Positions 7,560 through 17,105 of a stretch of 64,000 nt of DNA are shown one piece after another. The stretch lies in assembly GCF_900129045.1 (NCBI RefSeq), contig NZ_FQTX01000003.1:1-64000 (forward strand), in the 5' to 3' direction. The position numbers and the translations under genes were made by a program. The notes beneath the pieces were generated by a model. The model saw nothing but the letters and a program-made list of their open reading frames with translations. It did not search any database and had not been told where the DNA came from. Each line of letters starts with the position of its first letter. The first letter of the stretch is position 1. This DNA comes from Bifidobacterium merycicum DSM 6492 (GTDB taxonomy: Bacteria > Actinomycetota > Actinomycetes > Actinomycetales > Bifidobacteriaceae).

Positions 7560-8837
7560 TCACGCCTGGAAGACGTCCGGATGCTTCGGGTCGCCCGGTT
7601 CGTCGGCGAGCACACCCTCAAGGCCGAGAAACTCCTGCCAGAATTCCAGCGAGTTGCCGTATGGGATGGCCTGGCTTCCACGCGCCTGCAGGTTCGCCTT
7701 GGCCTCGAACACGTCCTCCTCGCGGATGCCGTCGAAGTAGCTTTCCAGTCGGTCGAGATTCGTCGGATCGTAGAACAGCGAGCCGATGATTTCAGTAAGC
7801 CGCTCGGCGCGGGCCACCGGCAGCGAATCCCAGTGGCGGAATTCGATGAAGTTCTTCAAACGCACGTCGTTGAAGTGCGTGGAGATCACATGGTTGATCT
7901 CGTACGCGTTGAGCTCGCGGTCCGGGTACACCTCGCCCGCGTTCTCGCGGAAGGCCGCGCGATGCAGTTCCTTGCCGGTGGCGCCGGTCGCCAGCGCTTC
8001 GGGCGTATGGGTCAGGTCGGCGAACATGAGCGGCGTGGAAAGCACGTCACGCGCGTAATCTTCCCAGCCGAACCGCCTGTCGAACAGGCCGGGAATGACG
8101 TTGGTGCGCTGGAAGTCGAGATAATCCCACATGCGCTGGCGCAGCAGCGGATACGTGTTGAGTTTGCCTTCGAAATACGGGCTGTTGCGGAAGAACCATG
8201 CGAGGATCGGACCGATCGCGGTGCCGATGCGCATTTTGGCGATGGAATCGGCCTCATCCACATAGTCGATGCTCACCTGCGTGGAGGCGGAGCAGCGCAT
8301 CATGCACGGACCGAATTCGCCGACCCTGCCGAGATAATCGGTCATGGCATCGTAACGGTCCTTCGGATTGACGGGGATATCCGCGAAACTGGATTTCGGC
8401 TGGTAGCCGTAATGCACGAGTCTGAACCCAAGCTCCTCGACGATGGGATCGATCTGGCTGCGGAATTCGCCGTACAGTGCGTTGAGCTCACGCGGCTCAT
8501 GCAGCACGCCGATGGAGGTTTCTACCTGGCCGCCGGGTTCGAGGGAAATGGACAGGCCTTCGCGCCCGAGACCGACCAGATGACCGTTCTCCCAATATTC
8601 CTTGCTTTCGTCGTAATACGGGGCGATGCGTCTGAGCAGCGTCTCGATGCCGTTCGGCTCGTAATAGCTGACCGCGGTGTCATCGGCGTTATGGACCGGC
8701 AGATGCTCGATCTCCACACCGAAACCGCCCGTGCCGCGCTTGGAACAGCCGTTCTCGAAGAACTTCAGCAGGCTGTCGACATGCTTGGGATTCGGCTCGG
8801 TGAGCAGGTGCGCATAGCTGATTTTCGGTGTAACCAT
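7560..8837 (-). CDS. gshA: Glutamate-cysteine ligase-like protein (GCS2 family)
   Basis: A 425-residue member of the GCS2 (plant/actinobacterial-type) carboxylate-amine ligase family. GFGVEIEHLPV (about residues 39-49) matches the family's G-x-E-x-E metal/ATP-site motif, and SLEPGGQVETSI (about 117-128) matches the conserved E-P-G-G-Q-x-E segment. The known reaction is ATP-dependent joining of L-glutamate gamma-carboxyl to L-cysteine, the first step of glutathione synthesis. No glutathione synthetase or ergothioneine genes are nearby, so the product may stop at gamma-glutamylcysteine, or the substrate may be another amine. A short inverted repeat (8843-8861) sits six bases before the start, and no clear Shine-Dalgarno is visible, hinting at a leaderless message. 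Confidence 0.82.
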   Translation of the reverse strand: MVTPKISYAHLLTEPNPKHVDSLLKFFENGCSKRGTGGFGVEIEHLPVHNADDTAVSYYEPNGIETLLRRIAPYYDESKEYWENGHLVGLGREGLSISLEPGGQVETSIGVLHEPRELNALYGEFRSQIDPIVEELGFRLVHYGYQPKSSFADIPVNPKDRYDAMTDYLGRVGEFGPCMMRCSASTQVSIDYVDEADSIAKMRIGTAIGPILAWFFRNSPYFEGKLNTYPLLRQRMWDYLDFQRTNVIPGLFDRRFGWEDYARDVLSTPLMFADLTHTPEALATGATGKELHRAAFRENAGEVYPDRELNAYEINHVISTHFNDVRLKNFIEFRHWDSLPVARAERLTEIIGSLFYDPTNLDRLESYFDGIREEDVFEAKANLQARGSQAIPYGNSLEFWQEFLGLEGVLADEPGDPKHPDVFQA

Positions 8838-8842
8838 GGCCT

Positions 8843-8861
8843 ATATGGTATTCGACCATAT
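8843..8861. promoter_or_regulatory. Inverted repeat before gshA-like gene
   Basis: ATATGGT, five bases, ACCATAT: exact 7-bp arms ending six bases before the start codon. It could be an operator or overlap the -10 region. Function inferred only from position. Confidence 0.35.
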
Positions 8862-8907
8862 CGCCCAAGCGTGCCGTCAGGCCGCGAATTGGATATACGA
8901 AAAACTA

Positions 8908-8971
8908 ATGGCAGGTGCCACGACGGGCCGTCATGACGTTCATCACGGCGACCGGTCACGACACCTGCCAT
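8908..8971. terminator. Long inverted repeat after the activase gene
   Basis: ATGGCAGGTG at 8908-8917 is the exact complement of CACCTGCCAT at 8962-8971, enclosing 44 bases. It lies downstream of the activase gene (ends 9020, minus strand) and upstream of gshA-like. No T-tract follows, so terminator function is only a guess. Confidence 0.3.
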
Positions 8972-9019
8972 CAACGCACCGGCGGTCTGCAGGCAATTAC
9001 TCGCAAACCCGCTTGGGTC

Positions 9020-12000
9020 TTACTTGCCCTGCTCCTCCTGCTGCTTGCGCATCTTCTTGGCGGCGGCGATCATGAGCTTGATACGGTTGAGCTGGTTCGC
9101 TTCGGACGCGCCCGGATCGTAATCGATGGACACGATGTTCGCCTCCGGATGCAGGCGGCGGATCTTGCCGAACATGCCACGCCCGGTCACATGGTTGGGC
9201 AGGCAGGCGAACGGCTGGGCGCATACGACGTTCGGGCAGCCGGATTCGATGAGCTCCAGGATCTCCGCGGTCAGCAGCCAGCCTTCACCGGCCTGCACAC
9301 CCACCGAAGTCACCTCGCCGGCCTTCTTCACCAGTTCAGGCATCGGCAGATCCTGCGAGAACTTGCCGTGCGCCAGATCGATGGCCTTGTGCACCGGCGC
9401 GAAATACATATCCAAACCCTTACGCATCACGGCATAGCCGAGCTTGTTGCCGCCCATGCCAAGATAGTGCTCGTTCCAGTCGGTGGTGTACGGGCGGGTG
9501 GTCATGAACTCCATGATGCCCGGCACCACGGCCTCGCAATCCTGCGATTCGATGACATCGACCACATGATTGTTGGCGTCCGGCTGGTATTTCACCAGGA
9601 TCTCGCCGACCACGCCCACACGCACCTTGCGTGGAATATCCTTGAGCGGCAACGCGTCGAAGGACTTCACGATCTCCCTGACCAGCTTCGGGTACGGCAG
9701 ATATCCCTTGCCGATGGCCTTCTTCGCGGTCTTGGAATGACCATGATGTTCCAACGTCTCACGCACGATGGTGTCCCACTGGCGGTACAGGCGGTTGGCG
9801 CTGCCCGGCGTGGCCTCATACGGGCGCACGCGGTACAGGCATTTCATGAGCAGATCGCCGATGATCAACGCCTTGATCGCACGGTGCAGCAGCACCGGCG
9901 TGACCTTGAAACCGGGATTGTCCTCGATGCCCTGCGTGGAGATGGCGATGACCGGGATCTGCGGGTAGCCGGCATCCACCAAAGCCTTGCGGATCAGGCC
10001 GAAATAGTTGGTGGCACGGCACATGCCGCCGGTCTGCGTGATGGCGAGTGCGGTGTGATCGGGATCGTACTTGCCTTCCAGAATCGCGTCCACCAACTGG
10101 CCGATGACCATGATGGCCGGATAGCAGGCGTCGTTGTTCACGTACTTCAGGCCGGTTTCCACGTCCTCACGGCTCGCATGTTCGAGGATGTCGAACTTGT
10201 AGCCGCCGGAACGGATCACGGATTCGACCAGGGAGAAGTGGATCGGGCTCATCTGCGGGGCCACGATGGTGTAATCCTTCATATCCTTGCCGAACGGCAC
10301 GCGGTTCGCGTACTTGGACATGGTGGCCGTGTTGTGCGCGGACGCCGAGCCCTTGCCATTGGCGGCGGCGCGACGGGACGCCTCCTTGGCGGCTTCGGTG
10401 AGCTTCGGATTGGCTTTCATCACCGTGTCGAGCATGACCTGCCGGCCCGGGGTCGGGGCCTGGGAGCCGGTCTTGCGGAATTCGCCATGCTTGACGCCGG
10501 ATTCGGCGCCGGCCTTGGCACTAGCCTTGGCTTTGGCGGATTCAAGCTGGGCCTTGGCTTCGGCGAGCTGCGCCTGAGCCTCCTCCAGCTTGGCCTTCGC
10601 TTCGGCCACGGCATCCGATTGCACCGGACGGTCCTGCTTGCCCGGCACCGCATCGGACAGGGCGCGGCGGTGATTGCGCTCGCGCTCCTCCACCGCGGCC
10701 TTGAGCGAGCGCAGACGGATCTTCGCCGCGCCCAGGTTCGAAACCTCATCGATCTTCAGCATGGTGTACACGTCGGCCTTGTCCGCCAGGATCTCCGACA
10801 CCTGATCGGTGGTGATGGCGTCGAGACCGCAGCCGAAGGAGTTGAGCTGCACGAGTTCGAGGCCGGGGTACGAGGCGACGAAATTGGCCGCCGCATACAG
10901 GCGGGAATGGTAGGCCCACTGGTTGGTGACACGCAACGGCATCTTCGTGACTTTGCGGTCGCCCACATGGCGGAAACCGTCGGCGTTGCGCTTGCGCGGA
11001 TCATCCTCGCCTTCGGCGAGATATTCGCTCAGGTTGAGCTTCTCCCCCGGTTGCAGTTCGCAAATGGAATCCTCGGACAGCACCACCATGCCCAGCGAAC
11101 AGATGGTTTCGGGGATGCCGTGGTTGATCTCCGGGTCGACGTGGTACGGGCGTCCGGCGAGCACGATGCCACGACAGTTGTGTTCCTTCATGTACGCCAA
11201 CGCGCGCAGACCCTCCTGCTGCACGTCATGCTTGAACACCTTGTCTTCGGCATACGCGGCCTTGACCGCGGTTTCGGCCTCCTCACGGCTCACGCCCGCC
11301 CATGCGAACTCCTCGACGATGCGGTCGACCATGAGCTCATGGTTGGCGAGGTTGAAGTACGGGCGCATGTAGCGCACGCCTTCCTCGCGCAGTTCCGGCA
11401 TGTTCGCGCCGATGACCACCGGATAGTTCGCCACGACCGGGCAGTTGTAGTGGTTGTCGGTGTTGGGCACGAGGTTCTCCTCGTAGCTCACGCACGGGTA
11501 GAAGATGGTTTTGATGCCCTTGTTCAGCAGCCATTTGATATGGCCGTGCACCAGTTTGGCCGGGTAGCAGATGTTCTCGGAGGCGATCGATTCGATGCCC
11601 GTCTCGAACAGTTCGTGGGAGCTGCGGCCCGAGATCACGACCTTGAATCCCAGCGAAGTGAGCAGCGTGAACCAGAACGGGTAGTTCTCGTACATGTTGA
11701 GCGCACGCGGAATGCCGATCTCACCGCGCGTGGCTTTCTTATCGGTCAGACGACGGTAGGCGAAGCAACGCTTGTACTTGTAGTCGTACAGGTTCGGCCT
11801 GTCGGAACGCTTGCGCTTCGCGTCGCCGCCGCGCTCGCAGCGATTGCCGGTGACGTAGCGTGCGCCGTCGGCGAACGTGGTGATGGTGAGCTTGCAGTGG
11901 TTCTGGCACAGCTTGCACACGTCGCGTTCGGTGGTCATGGTCATGGAGTCGAGCGCTTCGCCGGTCAGGATGGAGCTGGCGGTGTGCTTCACGCCGTCGA

Positions 12001-13915
12001 CGACCACGGTGTTCGTGGTTTCGCCGTCCGCTTCCGCGTTCTCCGCGCTTTCCATGCTTTCCGCATCGTCGGCGATATCCGTGTAATGCATGCGGGCGGT
12101 GAGGGCCGCGCCGTACGCGCCCATCAGACCGGCGATGTTCGGACGGGTCACCTTGCGTTCGGTCAGCAGTTCGAACGCGCGCAGCACGGCGTCGTTGAGG
12201 AACGTACCGCCCTGCACGACGACGGTATCGCCCAATTCGCCGGAATCACGCAGTTTGATGACTTTGTACAACGCGTTGCGCACGACCGAATAGCACAGGC
12301 CCGCCGCGATGTCCTCGATGCTGGCGCCTTCCTTCTGCGCCTGCTTGACGGACGAGTTCATGAACACGGTGCAACGCGAACCCAAATCGACCGGATGCGT
12401 GGAGGCGAGCGCCTTCTGCGTGAACTCCTCGATGCTCAGCCCCATCGACATGGCGAAGGTCTGCAGGAAGGAGCCGCAGCCGGAGGAGCATGCCTCGTTC
12501 ACGGCGATGGAGTCGATCACGCCGTCGGTGATGGCGAGGTATTTCATGTCCTGACCGCCGATGTCGATCACGGCGGTGACGCCGGGGCTGACCATTTCGG
12601 CGCCACGGTAGTGGGCCATGGTCTCGACCACACCCTCATCGAGGTGCAGGCCGGTGGCGATCAGGCCTTCGCCGTAGCCGGTGGCGCAGGAGCGTGCGAT
12701 CCATGCGCCTTCGGGCAGTTCGGATTGGATGCGCTTGGCGATGTTGATGGCCGCGGTCAGCGGGCTGCCCTCATTGTTGGCGTAGCTGGACCATACGATT
12801 TCACGGTCGTCGTTCACCAGCGTGGCCTTGATGGTGGTCGAGCCGGCGTCGATGCCGAGGAAGTGCGGGCCTTTCGCGCCGTCGAGCGTGCCGATGTGCA
12901 CGTGTTCGCGGTGGTGACGCTCGTTGAACGCCTTGCGGTCCTCCTCGGTGGGGAACAGCGGCGGCATGGTGGGCGTGTTGGAGGGCAGGTTCTCCAGTTC
13001 CTCCAAACGCTTGAGGATGGCGTTCACCGGCTTGGCTTCGAAATGGTTGCCTTCGTCGTCGGTGTCCTGTTCGGCCTGCAATGCCGCGCCGTACGCCACA
13101 TACAGGTGGGCGTCGGTGGGGACGATGAACTCGTCGACCTTGCCGTCGAGCGCACGCTTGAACGCCGCACGCAGTTCGGACATGAAGAACAGCGGGCCAC
13201 CGAGGAAGATGACGGTGCCGTGGATCGGACGACCGGAGGCGAGGCCTGCGATGGTCTGCGTGGCGACGGCGGTGAAGATGGATGCCGCCAGATCGGGCTT
13301 CGCCGCGCCGTCGTTGATGAGCGGCTGCAGATCGGTTTTGGCGAACACGCCGCATCGCGACGCGATCGGATACAGGTTCTCGTAATCCTTCGCCATCTCG
13401 TTCAAACCGGAAGGATCGGTGTCGAGCAGCGTGGACATCTGGTCGATGAACGCACCGGTGCCGCCCGCGCACGAACCGTTCATGCGCTGTTCCGGCGTGG
13501 GCTTCAAATAAGTGATCTTGGCGTCCTCGCCGCCGAGTTCGATGATCACATCGGCCTGCGGGTATTCCTTGTCGATGGCTTCGGTTTCGGCGATGACCTC
13601 CTGCACGAACGGCACGTGCAGGCTGTCGGCGAGCGCGAGACCGCCGGAACCGGTGATGGCGAGACGAATCGGCTCGTCGCCGCGCCCCTGCTCTTCGAGC
13701 ATCGTATGGATGTCGGCGAGCAGTCCGGCCACGGTGGCACGAACGTTGGCGTGATGGCGGCGGTAGTCGGAGAACAGCGTCTCCGACAGGGTATCGGACT
13801 GGTCGAGGACCACGGCTTTGACGGTGGTCGAGCCGATATCCAATCCGACGCGCAACGGTTTCGCATCTGGTTTCGCGGACTGCGGTGTGCTCACGATGGG
13901 TGCGGTGTCAGCCAT
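9020..13915 (-). CDS. Fused 2-hydroxyacyl-CoA dehydratase activase / HgdB-like Fe-S protein
   Basis: A very large (1631-residue) member of the BcrA/BadF/BcrD/BadG activase superfamily. Start 13915 has AGAGGAA upstream. Two tandem actin-fold ATPase modules are seen: GLDIGSTTVK near residue 24 with NGSCAGGTGAF, and GIDAGSTTIK near residue 360 with NEACSSGCGSF, whose Cys residues match the bridging [4Fe-4S] ligands of activases. A CKLCQNHCK segment (about 668) and a DUF2229-like region follow, then an Ala/Lys/Glu-rich coiled linker (about 1100-1140), and a dehydratase-subunit-like C-terminal part with NDACYP and GGMCRATNY. Activases use ATP to drive very low-potential electrons into a partner Fe-S protein; here activator and acceptor appear fused, as in double-cubane-cluster-type proteins. 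No hydroxyacyl-CoA pathway gene is nearby. Substrate unknown. Confidence 0.85.
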   Translation of the reverse strand: MADTAPIVSTPQSAKPDAKPLRVGLDIGSTTVKAVVLDQSDTLSETLFSDYRRHHANVRATVAGLLADIHTMLEEQGRGDEPIRLAITGSGGLALADSLHVPFVQEVIAETEAIDKEYPQADVIIELGGEDAKITYLKPTPEQRMNGSCAGGTGAFIDQMSTLLDTDPSGLNEMAKDYENLYPIASRCGVFAKTDLQPLINDGAAKPDLAASIFTAVATQTIAGLASGRPIHGTVIFLGGPLFFMSELRAAFKRALDGKVDEFIVPTDAHLYVAYGAALQAEQDTDDEGNHFEAKPVNAILKRLEELENLPSNTPTMPPLFPTEEDRKAFNERHHREHVHIGTLDGAKGPHFLGIDAGSTTIKATLVNDDREIVWSSYANNEGSPLTAAINIAKRIQSELPEGAWIARSCATGYGEGLIATGLHLDEGVVETMAHYRGAEMVSPGVTAVIDIGGQDMKYLAITDGVIDSIAVNEACSSGCGSFLQTFAMSMGLSIEEFTQKALASTHPVDLGSRCTVFMNSSVKQAQKEGASIEDIAAGLCYSVVRNALYKVIKLRDSGELGDTVVVQGGTFLNDAVLRAFELLTERKVTRPNIAGLMGAYGAALTARMHYTDIADDAESMESAENAEADGETTNTVVVDGVKHTASSILTGEALDSMTMTTERDVCKLCQNHCKLTITTFADGARYVTGNRCERGGDAKRKRSDRPNLYDYKYKRCFAYRRLTDKKATRGEIGIPRALNMYENYPFWFTLLTSLGFKVVISGRSSHELFETGIESIASENICYPAKLVHGHIKWLLNKGIKTIFYPCVSYEENLVPNTDNHYNCPVVANYPVVIGANMPELREEGVRYMRPYFNLANHELMVDRIVEEFAWAGVSREEAETAVKAAYAEDKVFKHDVQQEGLRALAYMKEHNCRGIVLAGRPYHVDPEINHGIPETICSLGMVVLSEDSICELQPGEKLNLSEYLAEGEDDPRKRNADGFRHVGDRKVTKMPLRVTNQWAYHSRLYAAANFVASYPGLELVQLNSFGCGLDAITTDQVSEILADKADVYTMLKIDEVSNLGAAKIRLRSLKAAVEERERNHRRALSDAVPGKQDRPVQSDAVAEAKAKLEEAQAQLAEAKAQLESAKAKASAKAGAESGVKHGEFRKTGSQAPTPGRQVMLDTVMKANPKLTEAAKEASRRAAANGKGSASAHNTATMSKYANRVPFGKDMKDYTIVAPQMSPIHFSLVESVIRSGGYKFDILEHASREDVETGLKYVNNDACYPAIMVIGQLVDAILEGKYDPDHTALAITQTGGMCRATNYFGLIRKALVDAGYPQIPVIAISTQGIEDNPGFKVTPVLLHRAIKALIIGDLLMKCLYRVRPYEATPGSANRLYRQWDTIVRETLEHHGHSKTAKKAIGKGYLPYPKLVREIVKSFDALPLKDIPRKVRVGVVGEILVKYQPDANNHVVDVIESQDCEAVVPGIMEFMTTRPYTTDWNEHYLGMGGNKLGYAVMRKGLDMYFAPVHKAIDLAHGKFSQDLPMPELVKKAGEVTSVGVQAGEGWLLTAEILELIESGCPNVVCAQPFACLPNHVTGRGMFGKIRRLHPEANIVSIDYDPGASEANQLNRIKLMIAAAKKMRKQQEEQGK

Positions 13916-14247
13916 GTATTCCTCTACAACTCGGTTTTCGGCTTCATGCCGCCCTTCATGCCCTTCACGCATCCAGCCGAATATGCGGATGCCGGTGACG
14001 GCGGCGCCGACTTGCTGGAGAACCAGCTTAGTCCGACCACTCACCTAACACATTCGATGTCAAGTGATTTTGCTCACGGAATACGCGACCCGCAATGTCG
14101 GCACCATTTGGCCCATAGCGAATTCCGCGGCGGGCGTAAGGCTCGCCCCGGACGCGACACACGGCGCGATCGGCTGCGAATACGTACTACATCCTAGAAG
14201 GTGTTGCGGCGACTGCGTCCGCTTCTCCCCGTAATCCGTATTCCCGC
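13916..14247. other. Promoter region of the activase gene
   Basis: A 332-bp stretch between the activase start and the end of the zincin gene. On the minus strand TTGACA (14059-14064) could be a -35 box, but no matching -10 at 16-18 bp is evident. The open frame upstream of 13915 lacks its own binding site. Nothing else stands out. Confidence 0.35.
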
Positions 14248-14616
14248 TCAGTACCCGTGCGCGTGCAGATAATCGTCATCGAATCCGAAATAATGGCCGA
14301 TCTCATGGATGACGGTTTTGCCGATCTGCTCGACCATCTCCTGATGCGTGGCGCAGACGCGCTCGTGCGGTCCTTTGAAAATGGTGATGATGTCGGGCAT
14401 GACGCCGCTATACGACGTGGTGCGCTGCGTGATGGGTACGCCGGTGTACAGGCCGAGCAGTTCGCCGTCGGAGCAGCGCAATCCGCCAAGCTCGCCCGCG
14501 GTGGGCTCGTAATCCCAGGCGATGGCGATGTTGTGCAACGCTTCGGTGAACCGTGTGGGGATCGCGGCCAGGGCCTCCTCGATGACGCCCTCGAATTCCT
14601 GATCGCTCATATGCAT
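14248..14616 (-). CDS. Small zincin-like metallopeptidase
   Basis: A 122-residue protein of the 'minimal zincin' (MMP_TTHA0227/DUF1025-like) family. It carries the zinc motif HEIGHYFGFDD near the C-terminus (HExxH plus a downstream acidic ligand), after an N-terminal helix (SDQEFEGVIEEALAAIPTRF). These proteins are cytoplasmic and mostly uncharacterised; they are thought to be small peptidases. The start is ambiguous between Met codons at 14616 and 14610; neither has a strong ribosome binding site. It is divergent from the Gln/Pro-rich membrane protein at 14790. Confidence 0.82.
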   Translation of the reverse strand: MHMSDQEFEGVIEEALAAIPTRFTEALHNIAIAWDYEPTAGELGGLRCSDGELLGLYTGVPITQRTTSYSGVMPDIITIFKGPHERVCATHQEMVEQIGKTVIHEIGHYFGFDDDYLHAHGY

Positions 14617-14789
14617 GGTTCGAGAGTACCTGATTGCCGCGGCATCACGGTACAACGGCGCAGTGCGAACGTTTGCTGGAAGTGCGGACGTTTACGGAAG
14701 TGCGGATGTTTGCGGATACGGGCGCGTAGGTAGTATGGGACGATACGGAACGGGAAGCCGGGAACGCAATAGGTAAGGAGATCCAGCCC

Positions 14790-15989
14790 ATGGACGAGCA
14801 GGACGATCAGAGGACACGGCCGATGACGGCATCCTTCCCCGCACCGGAAGCTTCGCGGGGAACCGCAAACGGCGGATGGGCCGATACGCAGACGCCAGGC
14901 GACGAACGGATACCGGACACCCAGGCGATACCGACCACGCAGGCGATGCCCGCCGCACAGCCCATCCAGCCTGCACAGCCCGTCCAGCCCGCGCAACCCG
15001 TCCAGCCCGCACCGGCACAGCGAATCGTATACGGCGACACCCGCAGACCCTCGGGATATACCAGCGCACAGCAGACCGTGCAATACCCCACCGAACAGTA
15101 CTCGGCAGAACAGTTCGCGACCGCGCAATACCAAACCCCGCAGTACGGCGACACCCCGCAATATGCGCAATGCGACGGGGAATCCAACCAATACCCGCCT
15201 TATCAGGGCGATTCCGGCGATCCCCGGAAACACCACAAACGCTGGCCCATCGTGGTCGCGATCATCGCGGTGATCGCCATCGTCGCCGGCGCGGTCGGCA
15301 TCTACGTCTACCACGACCGGCACGAGCAGGCGCTCGCCGCATGCCGTGACGCGGTCAGTTCCTTCTCCGAGGCCCGCAAGGAACTGCTGGACACCGGCGG
15401 CTCCTCGTCGCAGGTCCAAAAGCTGCTGCGTGAAGTGCTGGGCGTGGACGGTATTCTGGATGCGGCCGCCGATGCCTCTTCCAAGGCCGAACAGACGGTA
15501 GGAAGCGAAGGATGCGCGGCGAACGCGACGATCACACAGCTCAATCTGGTCAAGGACACGTTGAACAGCGCCACCGCGTCGTTGCGCGAATCCGTCGCCA
15601 ACATCAAGAAGGATGCGGCGAAACTCGAACAGGACGGCTCCTCGTCGAACAACGACGGCTCGTCGGGCAACGATTCCACGAACGACGACACTTCGACCGA
15701 CGGCAACGATTCGTCGAACAGCGACACGTTGGAACAGCGGAAGCAGGAACTGCAGAACACCATCGATTCCGCACGCGGACTGCTCGACCAGCTCAAGAAC
15801 AGCGAAACGACCAACACGCTGAAACAGCTTGCCGGCAACGCGCTGGAACAGGCCATCGACGGCGCGCAGAAACTCGCGGACAACCCTGACATCAAGAATT
15901 CGCAAACCCTCGAAGCCGCCAAGAACGCGCTGGCGCAGGCCATCGACACGGCGCAGCAATGGTTCAGCAAACAGACCGACGGGCAGTAA
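14790..15989 (+). CDS. Gln/Pro-rich single-pass membrane protein, unknown function
   Basis: A 399-residue protein with AAGGAG at 14775-14780. The N-terminal 150 residues are low complexity, rich in Gln, Pro, Thr and Tyr, with short QPxQPA repeats and YxTEQY/QYGDTPQY-like repeats. A single membrane helix (WPIVVAIIAVIAIVAGAVGI, about residues 152-171) is followed by a predicted extracytoplasmic helical region, a Ser/Asn/Asp-rich linker (about 282-312) and a second helical region. The layout suits a cell-envelope protein with a disordered cytoplasmic tail. No catalytic motif is recognised. It is convergent with nrdG, with a strong bidirectional-type hairpin between. Confidence 0.75.
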   Translation: MDEQDDQRTRPMTASFPAPEASRGTANGGWADTQTPGDERIPDTQAIPTTQAMPAAQPIQPAQPVQPAQPVQPAPAQRIVYGDTRRPSGYTSAQQTVQYPTEQYSAEQFATAQYQTPQYGDTPQYAQCDGESNQYPPYQGDSGDPRKHHKRWPIVVAIIAVIAIVAGAVGIYVYHDRHEQALAACRDAVSSFSEARKELLDTGGSSSQVQKLLREVLGVDGILDAAADASSKAEQTVGSEGCAANATITQLNLVKDTLNSATASLRESVANIKKDAAKLEQDGSSSNNDGSSGNDSTNDDTSTDGNDSSNSDTLEQRKQELQNTIDSARGLLDQLKNSETTNTLKQLAGNALEQAIDGAQKLADNPDIKNSQTLEAAKNALAQAIDTAQQWFSKQTDGQ

Positions 15990-16050
15990 CGGGCCGCAGG
16001 CCGCAGCCTGCAATAACCATGCCGTCCGCCTCCAACCGGGCGCAAGCATA

Positions 16051-16097
16051 ACGGGCGGGCGTCGACCCCCTGAACCCGGGAGTCGACGCCCGCCCGT
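16051..16097. terminator. Hairpin terminator between convergent genes
   Basis: Exact 16-base arms ACGGGCGGGCGTCGAC (16051-16066) and GTCGACGCCCGCCCGT (16082-16097) enclose 15 bases. The position between two convergent genes suggests a bidirectional terminator, although no long T-tract follows on either side. Confidence 0.7.
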
Positions 16098-16125
16098 CAC
16101 ATTCGCGTATCCCCGGCGTATCAGT

Positions 16126-16890
16126 TCAGGAGGCTTGCGCGCCTTCGCCCGCACCGCGATCCTTGAGATAGATTTCGGACACCTGACGTTCCTGATCGTG
16201 CAGCTTGCCCCAAATCACCGGCTCGCCCGCCTCAAGCGATTTCGGCACGTCGAGGATGCGCTGGTTGCGTGACCCGCGGAACTGCAGCAGTGAATCATGC
16301 TGGTCCTTGAGATACCGGCCGTCCACCAGAATGTCGATGAGCTCCAGCAGTTCGCGCTTGTCGGGCGTCTCCCCCGGCCGCATGAGCTCCTCCCACGTGT
16401 AGCCGGTCCAGCTCCAAATATCCTTGTCATGCCCGAACTCGCGCCTGATACGCCGCGCCAACGGGATCAGCACCGGCGTGGCGAGCATCGGTTCGCCGCC
16501 CAGGAACGTGATGCCCTGCACCCACGGCGCACGCAGATCCTCGATGATCTTGTCCTCCAGACGCTGCGTGTACTCATGGCCCGCTTGGAAATCCCAGATG
16601 GAAGAGTTGAAGCATTCGACGCAGTGGAACGGGCAGCCCGACACGTAGAGGGAATTGCGCACGCCCTCGCCATCGGTGACGATGAAGGTCTTGTAGTCGG
16701 CGATCATCCGCTTCGACATGCGCCTGCCGTCCCACTGGCCGGCACGCGGGTCGTTGGCGAGCCCCCGCGACGGGATCGACGGCCCGCGCCCCGTCTCCCC
16801 CGCGGCGAAATCATGACGTTTGGGCTCGTTCGCCGCCTTGGAACCGGCCTTGGCCCCCGCTTGAGACTCCGCCTTGCGAAACTCACTCAT
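16126..16890 (-). CDS. nrdG: Anaerobic ribonucleotide reductase activating enzyme
   Basis: A 254-residue radical-SAM activase. Cys86, Cys90 and Cys93 (CPFHCVEC) form the CxxxCxxC [4Fe-4S] site used to cleave S-adenosylmethionine and put the glycyl radical on NrdD. FLGGEPM (SAM-binding GGE) follows. The N-terminus up to about residue 57 is an Ala/Lys/Gly-rich extension not usual for NrdG; an internal Met at 16719 (MSKRMIADYK) would give a more standard length, but 16890 has GGGGAGAG just upstream and is preferred. It lies 215 bp downstream of nrdD on the same strand, the usual pairing. Confidence 0.94.
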   Translation of the reverse strand: MSEFRKAESQAGAKAGSKAANEPKRHDFAAGETGRGPSIPSRGLANDPRAGQWDGRRMSKRMIADYKTFIVTDGEGVRNSLYVSGCPFHCVECFNSSIWDFQAGHEYTQRLEDKIIEDLRAPWVQGITFLGGEPMLATPVLIPLARRIRREFGHDKDIWSWTGYTWEELMRPGETPDKRELLELIDILVDGRYLKDQHDSLLQFRGSRNQRILDVPKSLEAGEPVIWGKLHDQERQVSEIYLKDRGAGEGAQAS

Positions 16891-17105
16891 ATTCTCTCCC
16901 CTATCCGCTGCCGAACATCCCGGGCCGAACGCCTACGCCCATCGGCATCCATCATCATCAACCATCACACGCGTGGGGGCGGTCGGCGATTCACAACCGA
17001 CCGCCCTCATCCCGCGATCACAGGCATCCATGCACACTCACACGCATCGCATGACGCCCGGCTTGCCCTCGCCCGCCCGGACCTTCATCCAAGCGGCGAA
17101 CCGTA

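Noticed and set aside
8915-14197. 1760-codon plus-strand open frame opposite the activase gene
   Set aside because: A GC-rich shadow frame rich in His, Arg, Val and Gly; the minus strand has clear activase motifs and a proper start site.
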